Source of the DNA: Nereocystis luetkeana
Taxonomy: Eukaryota > Sar > Phaeophyceae > Laminariales > Laminariaceae
Length of the DNA: 64,000 nucleotides
Assembly (NCBI GenBank): GCA_031213475.1
Contig: JARUPZ010000016.1
Location: forward strand, 2,661,140 to 2,725,139
Direction: 5' to 3'
Shown: positions 10,930 to 23,839 of the stretch, one piece after another
Numbering within the stretch: position 1 is the first letter of the stretch
Layout of the letters: the number at the start of each line of letters is the position of its first letter
The notes under the pieces: model-generated
The model's input: only the letters and a program-made list of their open reading frames with translations
The model's database searches: none
Told to the model about the DNA's origin: nothing
Position numbers and translations under genes: made by a program

Positions 10930-10998
10930 GACTGCAGTCCCGTTTCGGGTACAAAGGACTTGGAATTAGAGTGGTTTGCCCCCAAAACCGGGCTACAT
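10930..10998. repeat. Small inverted-repeat element, copy 2 (diverged)
   Basis: ACTGCAGTCCCGTTTCGGG, then GACTTGGAATTAGAGTG, then CCCCCAAAACCGGGCT. These align block by block with the element at 24211-24284 (GTAGTCTCGTTTTGGGGG, ACTTAGAATTTGAGTG, CCCCAAAACGGGACTGC). It looks like a second, older MITE-like family of about 70-75 bp. Confidence 0.5.
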
Positions 10999-11970
10999 AT
11001 GAAAGGGCTGTTCGCCAGGCGGATGACACAAGCCTTCTCGGTTGATAATATTGTATTACAGGTATGATCAGCGGACGGGACACTTTGCATCCCTGGATAG
11101 GTTTGCCTATTAAATCGGTACTCGTTGGTACTCACGTGTGTTGTTTGCTTAGAGATAGAAGAAGATCAGCTTTATTCCTTTCGTGCACGGTGGGGACTGA
11201 GATCAACCTCGTGTGCCTCTGGAAAACCCCTGGGTTTCCACGTAATATAGGCCTTCCAAGTACTACAAATAAATACAATCCCAGTGCCTGAACCCAGGCA
11301 ATTACAGGGCTTTCAACCTTATTCAAGGCCGTATCATAACACTAGCCCACTCTGATGAGCCGTATATATTATTATGCAGAATCATGGGAAAATCGTGCAA
11401 ACCCCGATTCCACGAACTAGAACATGATGAGTCGAAGATGCGGCTCCTCGAAACCCACTCCCATACCTCTGAATGGCAAGGCAACGAAGCCGGCAAAGTA
11501 CGCAAAAAAATGAAAGGAAGACCTAGCCTTCAGGTGCAGGAATAAGTCATCAACGAAAGCCATCGCCATGTCGCCCGCCACGGAGGGGGAGGTGAAGAAT
11601 ATGACGATCAAAACGAGAAGAAAAAAAACACGGAAGACGCCACGAACCACCTAAACCCAGACCACAACTCTGGAAACGCGTCCTGGGCCACAAATTAGTG
11701 ACCCAAGTACCCATGTACCAGCCCCGACAGTGCGCGGGGGAGGTAGGCAGGACAAAATACGCAAAAACTATCCCAAACCAAGCCAAAAAAACACTCAAAC
11801 AAACCAGAAACACACCTACTGTAGCAGAAAAACCCTCGACGCGAAAACTCGGAAAACGTCAAGCAGTAGAAAAACCACCCCCCAAAGTCCAGGAAAACAC
11901 CAAGAAAACAAAAATCGAATGCAGCTGAGAAGCGAAAGTCAGCTTTCCACAGCGGCGCCTCGAGGTTCGT

Positions 11971-12936
11971 CTACGTTACGCTCGATCCCCCGTCCAAACG
12001 TGTTAGCCCGTGAATTTGTAGACACCAAGAACAACTAACTCTCGTCGAAGTCGCGTAGCGCGCCGGAGAAAGAGGGAGCTTGATCGGTCCCGGCTCGTCC
12101 AAAAATCGAACCAAATATACTCCATCCGTTGACGTAGTCTCGCTGATTGTCCCGAACCACCACAGACCGTCGTCGCCCTTGTGCCAAACGTGGGCCCCGT
12201 TGGGAAGCACGGTCCTGCAGTATCGGCGAAGCCAATCGGCGTGCGACACGCAGCCGTAGCCGGGTGCCAGAAACCGCTCGCCGCTACTCCGAGAAAGCTC
12301 CCGTTGTTCCGCGCCGATTCTCATTCGGCGGTACAGGCGGTTGGTTTGGCGGCGCTGGTTCGGGGTGTCGGCCCAGGAGCGCAAAATTGCGTGGTCAGAA
12401 CGCTGAAGGTCCACTTTTCCCGTTCCCAGGGTGCACGGGATAGTCCTGTCCAGTGCGTCTCGTAGGTCTCACCGAGATGACCCAACCTCGACCTCTAACC
12501 GATTGGCGTCCGGTAATCTTTTCCGCATGGAGTCGTCGAAGAGGGGTCGAAACGTCGTTCTCGGTGACGACGTGGTACGGGGGAGATTTCTTGGAGAAGA
12601 AGTTGTCGAGCACGTATTGCGTCAACCTTGCCGGGAAATATTTCGGCATGTATGTATGTCGCTACGGTCGTGGGGGTTGTTACAGGGCTTGCAGCGTAGA
12701 ACTGATACGCGCCGGCGAGCATCAGTGCCGGGCATATCAGAAGTATGATCCAAATACAGGAGCTTTGCCCCGAGAGGAGATTCTTCCGGGGTGTCCGCTG
12801 AGGAGCAGGGCCCAACTGCGAGCACTGCGTAGGGGCCCGTCAAGTTGAGTGAGAGTTTGGCCTTGAGGACTTGGCGTCCGTGTCGGGCTTCGCGCCCTGG
12901 CGACCGGACCTTGGACCTCATTCTAGGCAGTATCAT
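11971..12936 (-). pseudogene. Decayed Ty3/gypsy-like polyprotein C-terminus
   Basis: Three overlapping minus-strand frames make one broken protein: 12936-12622 (with SLNLTGPYAVLAVGPCSS and RRRVSVLRCKPCNNPHDR), 12649-12395 (with RLTQYVLDNFFSKKSPPYHV) and 12414-11971 (with FLAPGYGCVSHADWLRRY and GDDGLWWFGTISETTSTDGV). The first part resembles the C-terminal barrel after a retroelement integrase ('GPYAVLAVGP'). The last part is a small aromatic, Tudor/chromo-like module ending FLDEPGPIKLPLSPARY. I know this combination only from retrotransposon polyproteins of algae and oomycete-like genomes, from memory and without a search. At least two frameshifts separate the parts, and no protease, RT, RNase H or integrase core remains. 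Confidence 0.55.
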
Positions 12937-13249
12937 AACAAAACAGTTGGGCGGTGTTGTATCAAAATAATCAATGTGATATTTTACGTACGACGGAGTC
13001 TCCTTATTGGGCTGGACGCTACGGGGCTGGATGCAGTTCGTTTTTTTTGTTTTCCCCTCTTTCAGCGATCGACGTACAACAGTGACATCTACCTGGTATG
13101 GTGTAAGAGATCTCAGAGTAGGTCAAAACAGCTCGGCACACCCCTCCCAGTTTCTCTTACATCAAACCCACCGCAACCCCCCCGCTCTTGTACAGTAGCG
13201 CAGAAATAAAGCCCCCAGTACCCACAGCAGCGACAGCAGCAGTAGTAAA

Positions 13250-13270
13250 GTTAGGGTTAGCGGTAGGGTT
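13250..13270 (+). repeat. Short telomere-like stretch
   Basis: AGTTAGGGTTAGCGGTAGGGT contains two and a half degenerate TTAGGG units. TTAGGG is the telomere repeat of many eukaryotes, including brown algae. It is too short to mean more than a chance or healed-break remnant. Confidence 0.3.
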
Positions 13271-13740
13271 CCAATGAGGCGCTAGCGGGTCTGGGGTTGG
13301 CGGCTGGCGCAGAGCCAACTCGTTCTTCTATGTATGGATGCGGTGGAGGCATGGTTCGGCATACATAGCGGAAATCGACGATGCGGTGGGAGCGGTTGAT
13401 GCAGGTCTGAATGGTGGACTCTGTGATTTGTCGCTTTCCCAACTGAACATAGTCGATTCGGATGACGACTAGGCCGATTCTTCGGCTGTAGACAGTAGAC
13501 AAGGACGGCCAGTGCATGCAGCCTGTGTACTCTATGGTCGTTCGCCACCACCGTATTCTGATGTAGCAGGGCAGTTTGGGGAACTCGAAAGGGTAGCTGA
13601 GCGGTGCAATTTAACTGAGGTGTGGTGCCATCTTCGTATGGCCGAGCCGGCCTGGATGAGCGAGGTTGGGTCGAGGAAAACGAAGCAGACTTGCATCGCA
13701 GACTTAGGGTTACCTTGCAGAAGCTGTCCTACCAAGGTCT
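13257..13740 (-). pseudogene. Possible remnant of a non-LTR retrotransposon endonuclease region
   Basis: Minus-strand frames contain VVIRIDYVQLGKRQITES followed by IVDFRYVC. This resembles the 'IDYVL...R' to 'SDH' end of APE-type LINE endonucleases, although the final SDH is not preserved. The upstream frame (QVCFVFLDPTSLIQAGSAIR) is in a different phase. Frame breaks and weak motifs make this a guess. The neighbouring LINE tail supports the setting but belongs to another copy. Confidence 0.3.
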
Positions 13741-13805
13741 GATGTTGCCGGGAAGGAGAGAGGTGCAAGTTCTTCAGTTTCGATGGTTGTGAGATTTATA
13801 GTGAT

Positions 13806-14029
<224 letters not shown>

Positions 14030-14142
14030 CTCACATTAACTCTCTGACGAAGGAGTCCGTGGTCACACAAAGGTGCTGGAGCCCTAGGAAGATCCGAAAA
14101 ACAACCCCCCCCCGAAAATTCGGCTGCCTCAAAATACAGTGA
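14030..14142 (-). mobile_element. LINE 3' end, (CAA)n-tail subfamily
   Basis: In minus orientation it ends GAGTTAATGTGAG(AAC)n. The LINE at 32.6 kb ends the same way (GTGAGTTAATGTGAGAACAA), and the same roughly 110-bp sequence recurs at 28313-28430. It shares the words GTCCGTGGTCACAC, GAGCCCTAGGAAGATCCGAA and CGAAAATTCGGCTG with that copy. It is a 5'-truncated insertion. Confidence 0.7.
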
Positions 14143-14605
14143 TATCACATACATGTCAGCGGTTTTCTTGTATTATTGTCCTTTTCCAAAATTTGTTGTT
14201 GCTTCCGAGATGTGACGCGTGCGATGCACATGCTCTCTGTGTTCTGTTGGCCGCTATGATCAACATGTTGGAATACTTTTGACGCCATTATATAAAAGCA
14301 AGGAGAGATCGTGCTGGGCGTGGTGGGGCCTGTGACGCACAAAAACCAAAGTATAAACAACACAGAATATAATATATATGCTCTTTCAGCGCTTCGATTA
14401 GGCACCAGTACACAAGAGTCCCTTCCATTCCTCTTAATTCCACGCACAGGATGTCCACAGGCCGTCTATAATAATTCGGTTTATTAAACCGGGGGAACAG
14501 CAACCTCCATGTACTTCATCGTTTTAATGCCTCTATTAAACCCGACCCATAGAACGTCGGGTTCAGGAGAGGTTTTCTTTGATTTCCCACAGCGGAAATA
14601 GGACG

Positions 14606-14712
14606 TCTGGCGAAACTCGAACCCCGGATGTCTTTAGTTCGATCATAAAGGATAGACCACTGAGCTACTCAGTCAGCGCTGACTGCTGCTGGCTGAGTGA
14701 CTCAGTGGTTCA
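14606..14712 (-). repeat. tRNA-like (SINE head?) sequence with an inverted partner
   Basis: On the minus strand, TAGCTCAGTGG (14657-14667) matches a pol III A box and GGTTCGAGTTT (14613-14623) a B box. The acceptor stem and anticodon loop do not fold properly, so it is not a functional tRNA. Immediately to the right, a plus-strand A-box-like segment (GGCTGAGTGACTCAGTGGTT, about 14690-14711) forms an inverted repeat with it. A related minus-strand A box occurs at 19870-19880. Confidence 0.5.
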
Positions 14713-14790
14713 ACCTTTATAAACGCTCCCCGCTCTTGAACCGTAGAAACCACTGTGTCTGGATTTCTATTAATAGCATACCTATCGTAT

Positions 14791-16693
<1,903 letters not shown>

Positions 16694-17762
16694 ATGTATG
16701 TGCTACTTTACTAGTCGGCCTGGTGCCTTGCTATCCTGTCTGCCATCTCCCTCCTACTTTCGTCCACTGCGGTTTCCCTTCTACTTCTCCTGTTGTTGCC
16801 CCTTTTCCCCGCATTCCCTTGGTTGGGTTTTCTTCCACTCCTCCTGTTGCCCCCCCTCCCCCCATTCCCTTGGGCACGGCGGATGCGCGGCGCTGCCTAC
16901 CCAGCTGTGCCTCATCCTCGTGCCACCTCACCATGACGCGTCCAGCTGCTTCAAGGACCCCCTGGTCCTGCTTCAACGTATTTTTTTGTTGCAGTAGACC
17001 AAAACGCGGTTTCAACTCCAAACACCGAGGGAGGGTGTTCCGTTGACCCTTCGGTGGCTCGGAACTCCCTAAGGTCTTCGACTATGCATCTGTGCCAAGT
17101 CTTAAACTGTCCGCCAGGTCTCGGGTTTTCTCCGCCAGATATCGTCCCGAACATTACCCGACTAGGTAATCACTACTTGCTCTGCCGTGCCACGGCCTCC
17201 GCAAAAAAGAGCCGCTGCTTACGAATGGTCATTTCGATGAGCTCTCGCAACGTGTTATCTTGAGGGCCTTCGCGTACGAGAGCGTAGCGTGGTCAGGACA
17301 AAGTTGGCGCAAGGATTCGCAAGAGGGCTCGGTGGTGAGCCGTTCGAAGCTTGGCAAAGTGTTCGCTCTGAGGGTCCACGTCACTCACCCGTACAGCAGG
17401 GTCTCAATCACCTCGGCCTTCAGCATTCTAAGGGGGGCGGTCGTCCTATCATACAACTCCGGGCCGAATGCCCGCATGAGACGGGTCCGTCGGTCGTTTT
17501 CGAGCGAGAAGTCAGCGTTTTCGTGGATAATGTCGCCTAGGTATATCCGAACTTGGCCGTCTGTTTATAGCTCTGGCCTGCTGCTTCGCAGACGAGGGGC
17601 GGGGCGAGGGTTGTCTCGTCTGGTGTTCGTAGAAGCATTTGTCTCTGTCTTCTTTTCCGATACCATGAGACCTGCTGCTTCGAAGACAGTTCCGATGATT
17701 ATTATCATTCTCGCGAGCCCTTCAGCCGGCTTCGAGACAATTCCTGCGTCATCGGCGTACAT
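16694..17762 (-). pseudogene. LINE reverse transcriptase C-terminal part (host LINE, piece 4)
   Basis: In minus orientation it begins at the RT catalytic motif ([18 protein letters not shown]) and continues through the thumb and C-terminal region to MFGTISGGENPRPGGQFKTW and FRATEGSTE. It is matched by the plus copy at 25308-26387. Several frameshifts make it a pseudogene. Reading on the minus strand, the preceding residues lie on the far side of the LTR element at 22018-21783, so this is one LINE split by that insertion. Confidence 0.85.
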
Positions 17763-17767
17763 CATCC

Positions 17768-18029
17768 TGTTGATTGATCTCTAAAGGTATAGACGCAGCT
17801 GGCACGGGAACGCGTGGTTGCTCCAGACAATATCACGGAACTCATCTTATATTATACATCCGAGCTGTCGAGCTGACTCGCCTCCTATGGAGCTACATCT
17901 AACGAGTGGTATTGGTGGGGTACACGTTACCCCGACATCCCAATACCCTACCACCAGAATCCCTGTTCAGCATGGAACTCCTCAATCTACGATGGATCTT
18001 ACGGATCGTGTTCTTGAGCACAGTCAACA
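17768..18029 (+). repeat. Left LTR of the non-autonomous element
   Basis: 262 bp with a 6-bp terminal inverted repeat TGTTGA/TCAACA. It is identical to 21516-21777. Confidence 0.92.
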
Positions 18030-21000
18030 TCCCCCCTGCTCACTATACACGACCATACTCCAATATCCCCCCAGGTCGGTAACACTGTACACGACCCTAC
18101 CAATGTCCCCCCTGTTCCGGTGCATGACAAGGCACGAAATAGCAGGGTTGATAGATCGCAATATCAGAATCACCTCATACCAAACTCAGAAGCTCAAAAC
18201 TCCAATCTGCAACTCAAAAATCAAGTCCTCGAGTCAACACTCAAATCGTCACATCATTATTCAAACGATCAAATCCAAAGCCTCTCTGTTCCAAACATGT
18301 AAAACTCTCGAAATCCATTGCCAGGTAAAACGGCACTCTTCTCGGGATTCAGCCAGGTAAAACGGCGTTGTCCGCGGAATTGATCCAAGTATATTCGTCC
18401 ACTTTCAAGAAAATGTAAAACGCAAATCGACTCGAACGTAATTGTAGAAATTCCAATCCTGTCGACAAATAATCAGCGTGTTAGTTACCAAAAACCGAAA
18501 ACGAAAAGTATTCAATCCGAACCGTATGCACCCCCTGGCATTTCAGTGTTCAGTCCTACCAACCTCTCTCTCAGTATTCCGAACTTCTATCCAAACCTTC
18601 CCTCGTCAGAAAACATTTTTATGTGGACCGCACACGCCCCCAGGCGCTTCCTAGTCTCACTTCAGCCTTGTCAAAAACCTACCAGGTAAATCACAAGTAT
18701 CATCAGAAAAATACCACAGGAGTGGTCATGCCAATAAAAAAAATCAAGTCAAGAAACTTAATGCCAGAGATCGCGAGGAACCCCGTTCCTCCGGACAAGA
18801 GTCTCCCCTTATCCCCTACTCCCGCTATAGATACACAGATCGCGACGGTAATGCGAGATAGCACATAGGTTTCCCCACTAGAAGAATATTTGACGTTGCG
18901 ACCACTCGGAAAATACCAAAAACTCTCGTGGAATCCAAATCGACCGGAAACACAATTCAAAAACAAAAAAAAACAATGAAATCATTCATTCAGATTCACA
19001 GGCAATCCCATTTCATTAGAAACCACCCCGATACCCCAGACACTACTGCTGTTGCCTCCGCCGCGGCTGCCTCTCCGTCCGGTCTCGTGGCGTCGCCGCA
19101 GCTCGGGTCATCCAGCTTATCCTCCTGGGTGAATCAAACGTCGCCTCCGCAATAATGACCCGACACACACAAGGGATGGGGCGTGCAATCGAGCGATTAG
19201 GTCTGCATTGGGTGTTTTGCTCTTCCCATCCATGTGTTAACAGCTTTCCAACTCCTCTTTACCACTAAAGTTTCAAATGCGACTGTAAATAAACAGATGC
19301 TTGTCAACGAGAATATCTGGTCCCACATTAAATCCATGTATTCCTCGACCACTACATATACCCGGATGTTTCTCTTTCCATTCTACTTCTGCTGCTGTAC
19401 TCTTATTGAATATTACCCCGTTCGCATACGAGCATCTCGCCTTTTGGTACGTATCAAGGAACATGGGTGGTCCTACACATCAACTCAAAAACTTAAAAAC
19501 GAGATGTCCGCGTATGAAGATCTAAATATGTGGAATGCCGCAAACTAACGGAGTCTCAACTAACGTGTTGCTGTACGTAGTTGGGCTCAAGGGTTCAACT
19601 CTTACCTAGATGCTCCGACAAAACTGTAACCTGCATCTCATGCCCATATTTGCCCAACTAGGTAACAGTGATCTCCGGGGCCCTCCCCTCGGCAATCGCT
19701 ACTGGTGTCTGGAGGCACACTATCATAATCATTCGTATTGTCTCCAGCGCGCACGCTCGAAAAGCACAAATTACGAAATTCGGCGAGATTCGAACCCCCG
19801 ACCCACCCTTGGGAATTATACAGCACTACCTGCTAGACCACTCATTCGGCGTAGCTTAGAAGGAATGGACCACTGAGCTACTCAGTCACTGCTAGATGGG
19901 GGGAAAACGGGTTGGATAGGGAAGAGCTGAGAGACATACGTTTTTACGCCACATGAAATGAACGCCACGTATCGGTCGCAGGCATACAGCAGTATGAATA
20001 TCGTAACGAAACCTTCATTGTTCATTGTTCAAAAATAATTGCATAAAATACAGATGCTTGTACCAGATACATCTTGACATTGTGGTGCTCCGCAGGCCGA
20101 GCAACGCGATGGGCATGATGGTACTGTGCTGGGCAAACAACTCAATTAAAAAAACATCCAGCATCAGCGCGTATCGGCTTCCATGCCCAGTACATCAATG
20201 CAACTTAACTCGGCGCCAACTTTGTGCACTTGTCTTCGATACTTCATTCTCCCCCGAATCCTCAGCCACAACTCGAATTTTACGCTTTCGCATATACTTT
20301 ACGTTCATCTCGTACTCACACTAGCATCGATGCCCAACCAGAGCCCTCGACCAGTAAACTATAAAACAGACAGACGTCATTGTCCTCCAATCGTCTACAT
20401 AGTAGCTTCAGAGAGGGAAGGTATATACGAACACGTCTGTCTGTGCATCTCATTATAATTCCAACATTCTCAATTCTCAATCGCAATGTTCGGATATTAT
20501 CTGCCACTCTTAAATCGATATAAAATCAATCTAAAAACGGAAATTACCGACAGCAAACAATCAACAAAGTCAAACGTGCCTGTTGCGGACGTAAGTCCTT
20601 GCTGGTGGCGCCTCGGTCTCTTCTCTTTCACCCTCTCTCGCTTGGGGCAGTGCATCCTGTCGCGCCCGTGCGCTGATCCCGAACAGCAGATGCAGATTCC
20701 CCCCCCTGCGCCCATCCTCACTCTCCTTCATCTCCTTCCTCGGGGGCAACGTCCCCCCTCCGTCAACCACCTGCGGGCGCTGTGTTTCAGCAGTCCAGGA
20801 AAACGATTTTGCCTAAAACACTTTCAGCTTCCACCCGCGGTCTCCACCTTCCACCCTGCTCCTCCCGGCGATACACATACTCGTCCTTCACCCTCTCATA
20901 TATCCTTATTAATTTCTACTTCTACTTCGCCAGCGCGAAACGAACCCACAGATAGATTCAGGCAGATACCTGGCTCTCCTGGGGTGTTGTTGCAGCATCG

Positions 21001-21515
21001 ACGGAAACGCGGCGGTCGAGACGACGGCGGCGGCAGCGGCGGTAGCGAAGACGGCGGTTGCGGCGGCGGTGGTGACGGCGGCGGCGATAACGGTGGTTGC
21101 TGCGTGCGCTTCATCGTCGCAACAGGCGCAGCAGTCCTCTGACTGCTGCTGTTGCGACGGTGCTACTGGAGGTGCTGTTGCCCCTGCAACTGCTGCTCTC
21201 CAGAGCCTTCGCCACCAGTGCCAAGCGAATCTACCAGGTCCGGCTCAAACTTGGCCCTGCTGGGATCGCTGCTGCTTCTGGTGCGGCATCTTCTTCTTCT
21301 TCTCTTATGTCCTTTCCACCAGGACCTCGATCCTCTCCGGGATCATCCGCAGCAGCAGCTTCTCTACATGCATATACATGCATATTCTACTAATTTCCCA
21401 CGTTGGCTTCCAGACTAGACACGCCATCTAAACCAGACATGCCGGAAGGTTCCCACCTCTCTAGGTTGGCCTGGGCCACGCTTGCCAATAGAAGATCACC
21501 GGTTCTTCACTAGTG
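18030..21515. other. Interior of the LTR element, no protein recognised
   Basis: Mostly C- and A-rich single-strand-biased sequence, with a GC-rich trinucleotide zone (about 20998-21100) and a CTG/TGC-rich zone (21130-21380). The 218-residue plus frame at 20486-21142 ends in Gly/Asp repeats from the GC-rich zone and matches nothing I know. It holds the tRNA-like stretch at 19783-19893 and a TACCAGGTA word at 18680. Confidence 0.5.
19783..19893 (-). repeat. tRNA-like sequence inside the LTR element
   Basis: On the minus strand there is TAGCTCAGTGG (19870-19880), then TGGTCTAGCAGG (19829-19840), then GGTTCGAATCT (19786-19796). These are two A-box-like words and a strong B box. The 5' and 3' ends do not pair as an acceptor stem, so this is a tRNA-derived SINE fragment rather than a gene. 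The A box is the same as at 14657-14667. Confidence 0.5.
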
Positions 21516-21777
21516 TGTTGATTGATCTCTAAAGGTATAGACGCAGCTGGCACGGGAACGCGTGGTTGCTCCAGACAATATCACGGAACTCATCTTATAT
21601 TATACATCCGAGCTGTCGAGCTGACTCGCCTCCTATGGAGCTACATCTAACGAGTGGTATTGGTGGGGTACACGTTACCCCGACATCCCAATACCCTACC
21701 ACCAGAATCCCTGTTCAGCATGGAACTCCTCAATCTACGATGGATCTTACGGATCGTGTTCTTGAGCACAGTCAACA
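21516..21777 (+). repeat. Right LTR of the non-autonomous element
   Basis: 262 bp, identical by eye to the left LTR, followed by the target duplication CATCC. Confidence 0.92.
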
Positions 21778-21782
21778 CATCC

Positions 21783-22018
21783 CCATACAGCCTTTCGCAT
21801 GCATGCCAACGGCTCCTGTTCCTCTGTTCCAACTACTCCAGAATCACTGAGTTGAACCAACTCCCTGACGATGGCTTCGTCTTTGCTGAAGCGTACCAGT
21901 ACGACGTGTAACGCAGCAGCAAATAACACGTTGAGCAGTAACCGTGATAGCACGAAGCCTTGCCGCAGCCCCTACGTGACAACAAACTATTCCGAGTGCT
22001 CGCCGTCAGTCGTACGCA
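21783..22018 (-). pseudogene. LINE reverse transcriptase, palm region (host LINE, piece 3)
   Basis: Minus-strand translation gives GLRQGFVLSRLLLNVLFAAA, then VRFSKDEAIVRELVQLSDSG. This aligns with [20 protein letters not shown] and the following helix of the LINE at 32.6 kb, with two in-frame stops just upstream. It ends at the LTR insertion (left-hand side) and begins at the junction with the plus LINE at about 22019. Confidence 0.8.
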
Positions 22019-23004
22019 CATATATATATATATGCATAGTCCAAGACTCGAGGGAGTTCCGAACCACCGAAGGGTCAACGAAAATTTCTTTCTTGGTGTT
22101 CGGAGTTAAGACCGCGCTGTGGTCCACTGCAGTGAAGAAGGCGGGGAAGCGGTACCGGGGGGTCCTCGAAGCAGCGGAACGGTTCATGGTCAGGTGGCAC
22201 GAGGACGAGGCTGAGCTGAGTAGGCAGCGCAGCGCATCCGCCGTAGGTGGTGCCCAAGGGAATGGAGGGAGGGGGGGCAACAGGGGAACTGGAAGAACAC
22301 CCGACCAAGGGAACGCGGGGAGGGGGGGGAACAGGAAGAGTAGAAGGGAAACCGCGGTGGGCGGAAGTATGAAGGAGACGACAGACAGGGTACAAAGGCA
22401 TCAGATCGACTAGGAAGTAGAACATGCCTATGCTACTCGTGCCGCCAACTGGTGCAGCTGGTTCGAACGTGGTCTTCCTTTGTCTTATTTATTTTTTTCT
22501 TGCGCATAACCCTCTGTGATTTTCATTTCATTTCTTTCCCTTCCTTTCTTCTTTTATGAAAGGAGTCGTGTGGCGTGGGTGGATGACGAGCCTTCTTTGC
22601 TCGTTTCGAATTGTCTGACGCCGAGGGGCGGGGCATAGTTGACGAACACAGGACGGAGACGGCAGACAAGGTAGCAAGGTGCCAGACCGACTAGCACGGA
22701 GAACCTGGCTACGCTAGTCGTACCACAAACTGCTGCGGCTACCTGGAGGGTGTTTTGTGCTTTGGTTTGCTTGCTATTTTTCCCTTCGTTTTGATGAGTC
22801 TTATTCTGTTTACAAGTGGCTGTGTTTTTTCTCATTCTTTTTCTCCCTCTCGGTCTTTTCAAGTGTCTGTCACAGGCACGACAGTTTTTTCTTCTATTTT
22901 TTCTTCTTTCTTCTATTTCGATTTACCTCCTTTGTTTTTGCTTTTTTTTTCGTTTTCTTTCGTTTCCTCTATTTTATAGAATGTGTATGTCGTGCCTGTC
23001 GTAT
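22019..23004 (+). mobile_element. 5'-truncated plus-strand LINE inserted in the host LINE
   Basis: From about 22034 it is co-linear with 26005-27090 of the plus LINE copy: the C-terminal coding segment (FRTTEGSTKISFLVFGVKTA, stop at 22411-22413) and then the 3' UTR. It resumes at about 23253-23455 after a nested insertion and ends with an (AC)n tail next to GCACACATGCC. GCACA at both outer junctions fits a short target duplication in the host LINE. Confidence 0.75.
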
Positions 23005-23252
23005 GTGTGTGTGTGTTCTTCACATTAAACCGTTCTTTCTACCCGTCGACATCCAGCACAACCAGTGTCCGTGCCGATTCTTCAATCTTAGAAGAGATAC
23101 AAGTTCTGTGGTCACAAAGCTACGCCACAGAGATACTACGTTGCCACGTGTGCAGTGTGCACTGCAGTGGGCAATGCAAAGCCATGTCATCATACTAGAT
23201 ACGACAGGCACGACATACGCAATCTATGAAATAGTGAAACGAAAAAAAACAA
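23005..23252 (-). mobile_element. Minus-strand LINE 3' end nested in the plus LINE
   Basis: Starts with (TG)n and TTCTTCACATTAAACCG, then runs through the standard 3'-end sequence to CTATGAAATAGTGAAACG. After it, the plus LINE resumes with CCAGTATGATGACATG. It is a 5'-truncated copy of about 250 bp. Confidence 0.75.
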
Positions 23253-23455
23253 TCCAGTATGATGACATGACATTGTATTTGCATTGTCTACCGTGCTTAC
23301 TGCATACCTGGTACGTGGCAACGTATCTATGTGGCGTACTTTTGTGACCCCAGAACGTGCATCCCTCTAGGATTGAAGAATCGGTACGGACACTGGTTGG
23401 GCTGGATGTTGACGGGTAGAAAGAACGGTTTAATGTGAAAACACACACACACGTG
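23253..23455 (+). mobile_element. Continuation and tail of the plus LINE
   Basis: Contains CAGTATGATGACATGAC, then TACCTGGTA at 23305 where other copies have a plain CACACG, then AAGAATCGGTACGGACACTG and the (AC)n tail at about 23440-23455. Confidence 0.75.
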
Positions 23456-23459
23456 AGCA

Positions 23460-23616
23460 CACATGCCTTCTTCGTGGAATTTGCGGATAATTGTAAGCAC
23501 CTTGATTGGTAAGCCAGAGCGTGTCATGAGTACCTCCCACAGCAGCTCTCGGTCGACAGAGTCGTACGCTTTCTGGAGATCGATGAAGCACACGTACAGG
23601 GACGACGAACCACATA
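23460..23616 (-). pseudogene. LINE reverse transcriptase (host LINE, piece 2)
   Basis: The minus frame reads [20 protein letters not shown], then LLWEVLMTRSGLPIKVLTII and RKFHEEGMC. This is the RT block with the first catalytic aspartate (F.D...AYDSVDR). It stops where the plus LINE is inserted. On the other side it meets the SINE. Confidence 0.85.
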
Positions 23617-23838
23617 TCACAATTCGATGCGAGTCGACGAGGGAAGAAAAGGCTGAAATCTTCTCGCGATAAAAATGAAGACACGTACCGTAGCGGGAAG
23701 GGGGGAGAAGAGCCTGCTATGTGACCCCGGATCTGAGTTACGAGTGGGAAGGAGAGAGAGAAGAAGATGTGCGAAGATAATGAATGGGATGAGGAAAACG
23801 AAAATAAATAAATTACTATATACCAGGTATATATATAT
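23617..23838 (+). mobile_element. SINE, 5'-truncated copy inside the host LINE
   Basis: Matches the body of the SINEs at 62.2-62.9 kb from CACAATTCGATGCGAGTCGA to GATAATGAATGGGATG, followed by an A-rich tail. It interrupts the LINE RT between RSTIDI and SSLYVCF. About 15 codons of LINE sequence are missing at the site, so a deletion accompanied or followed the insertion. A TACCAGGTA word lies at 23821 next to the right junction. Confidence 0.8.
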
Positions 23839-23839
23839 C

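Larger units (their letters stand above)
10096..11969. other. No recognisable gene
   Basis: Apart from the R1 fragment (10190-10265) and a small inverted repeat (about 10930-10998), I see no conserved protein or RNA. The stretch at 11698-11928 encodes a Lys/Thr/Pro-rich frame downstream (in minus orientation) of the Ty3-like remnant. It may be untranslated sequence of that element. Confidence 0.45.
17768..21777 (+). mobile_element. Non-autonomous LTR element (4010 bp)
   Basis: Two direct repeats of 262 bp (17768-18029 and 21516-21777), identical by eye, each begin TGTTGA and end TCAACA. The element is flanked by the 5-bp target duplication CATCC (17763-17767 and 21778-21782) and sits inside the RT sequence of the minus LINE. 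The interior (18030-21515) has no gag, protease, RT or integrase that I can recognise. I also see no standard primer-binding site after the 5' LTR and no clear polypurine tract before the 3' LTR. This is the structure of a LARD-type element moved by enzymes from elsewhere. Identical LTRs mean a recent insertion. Strand is assigned arbitrarily. Confidence 0.9.

Noticed and set aside
13250..13270. Subtelomeric position suggested by TTAGGG-like units
   Set aside because: Only two to three degenerate units, with ordinary sequence on both sides.
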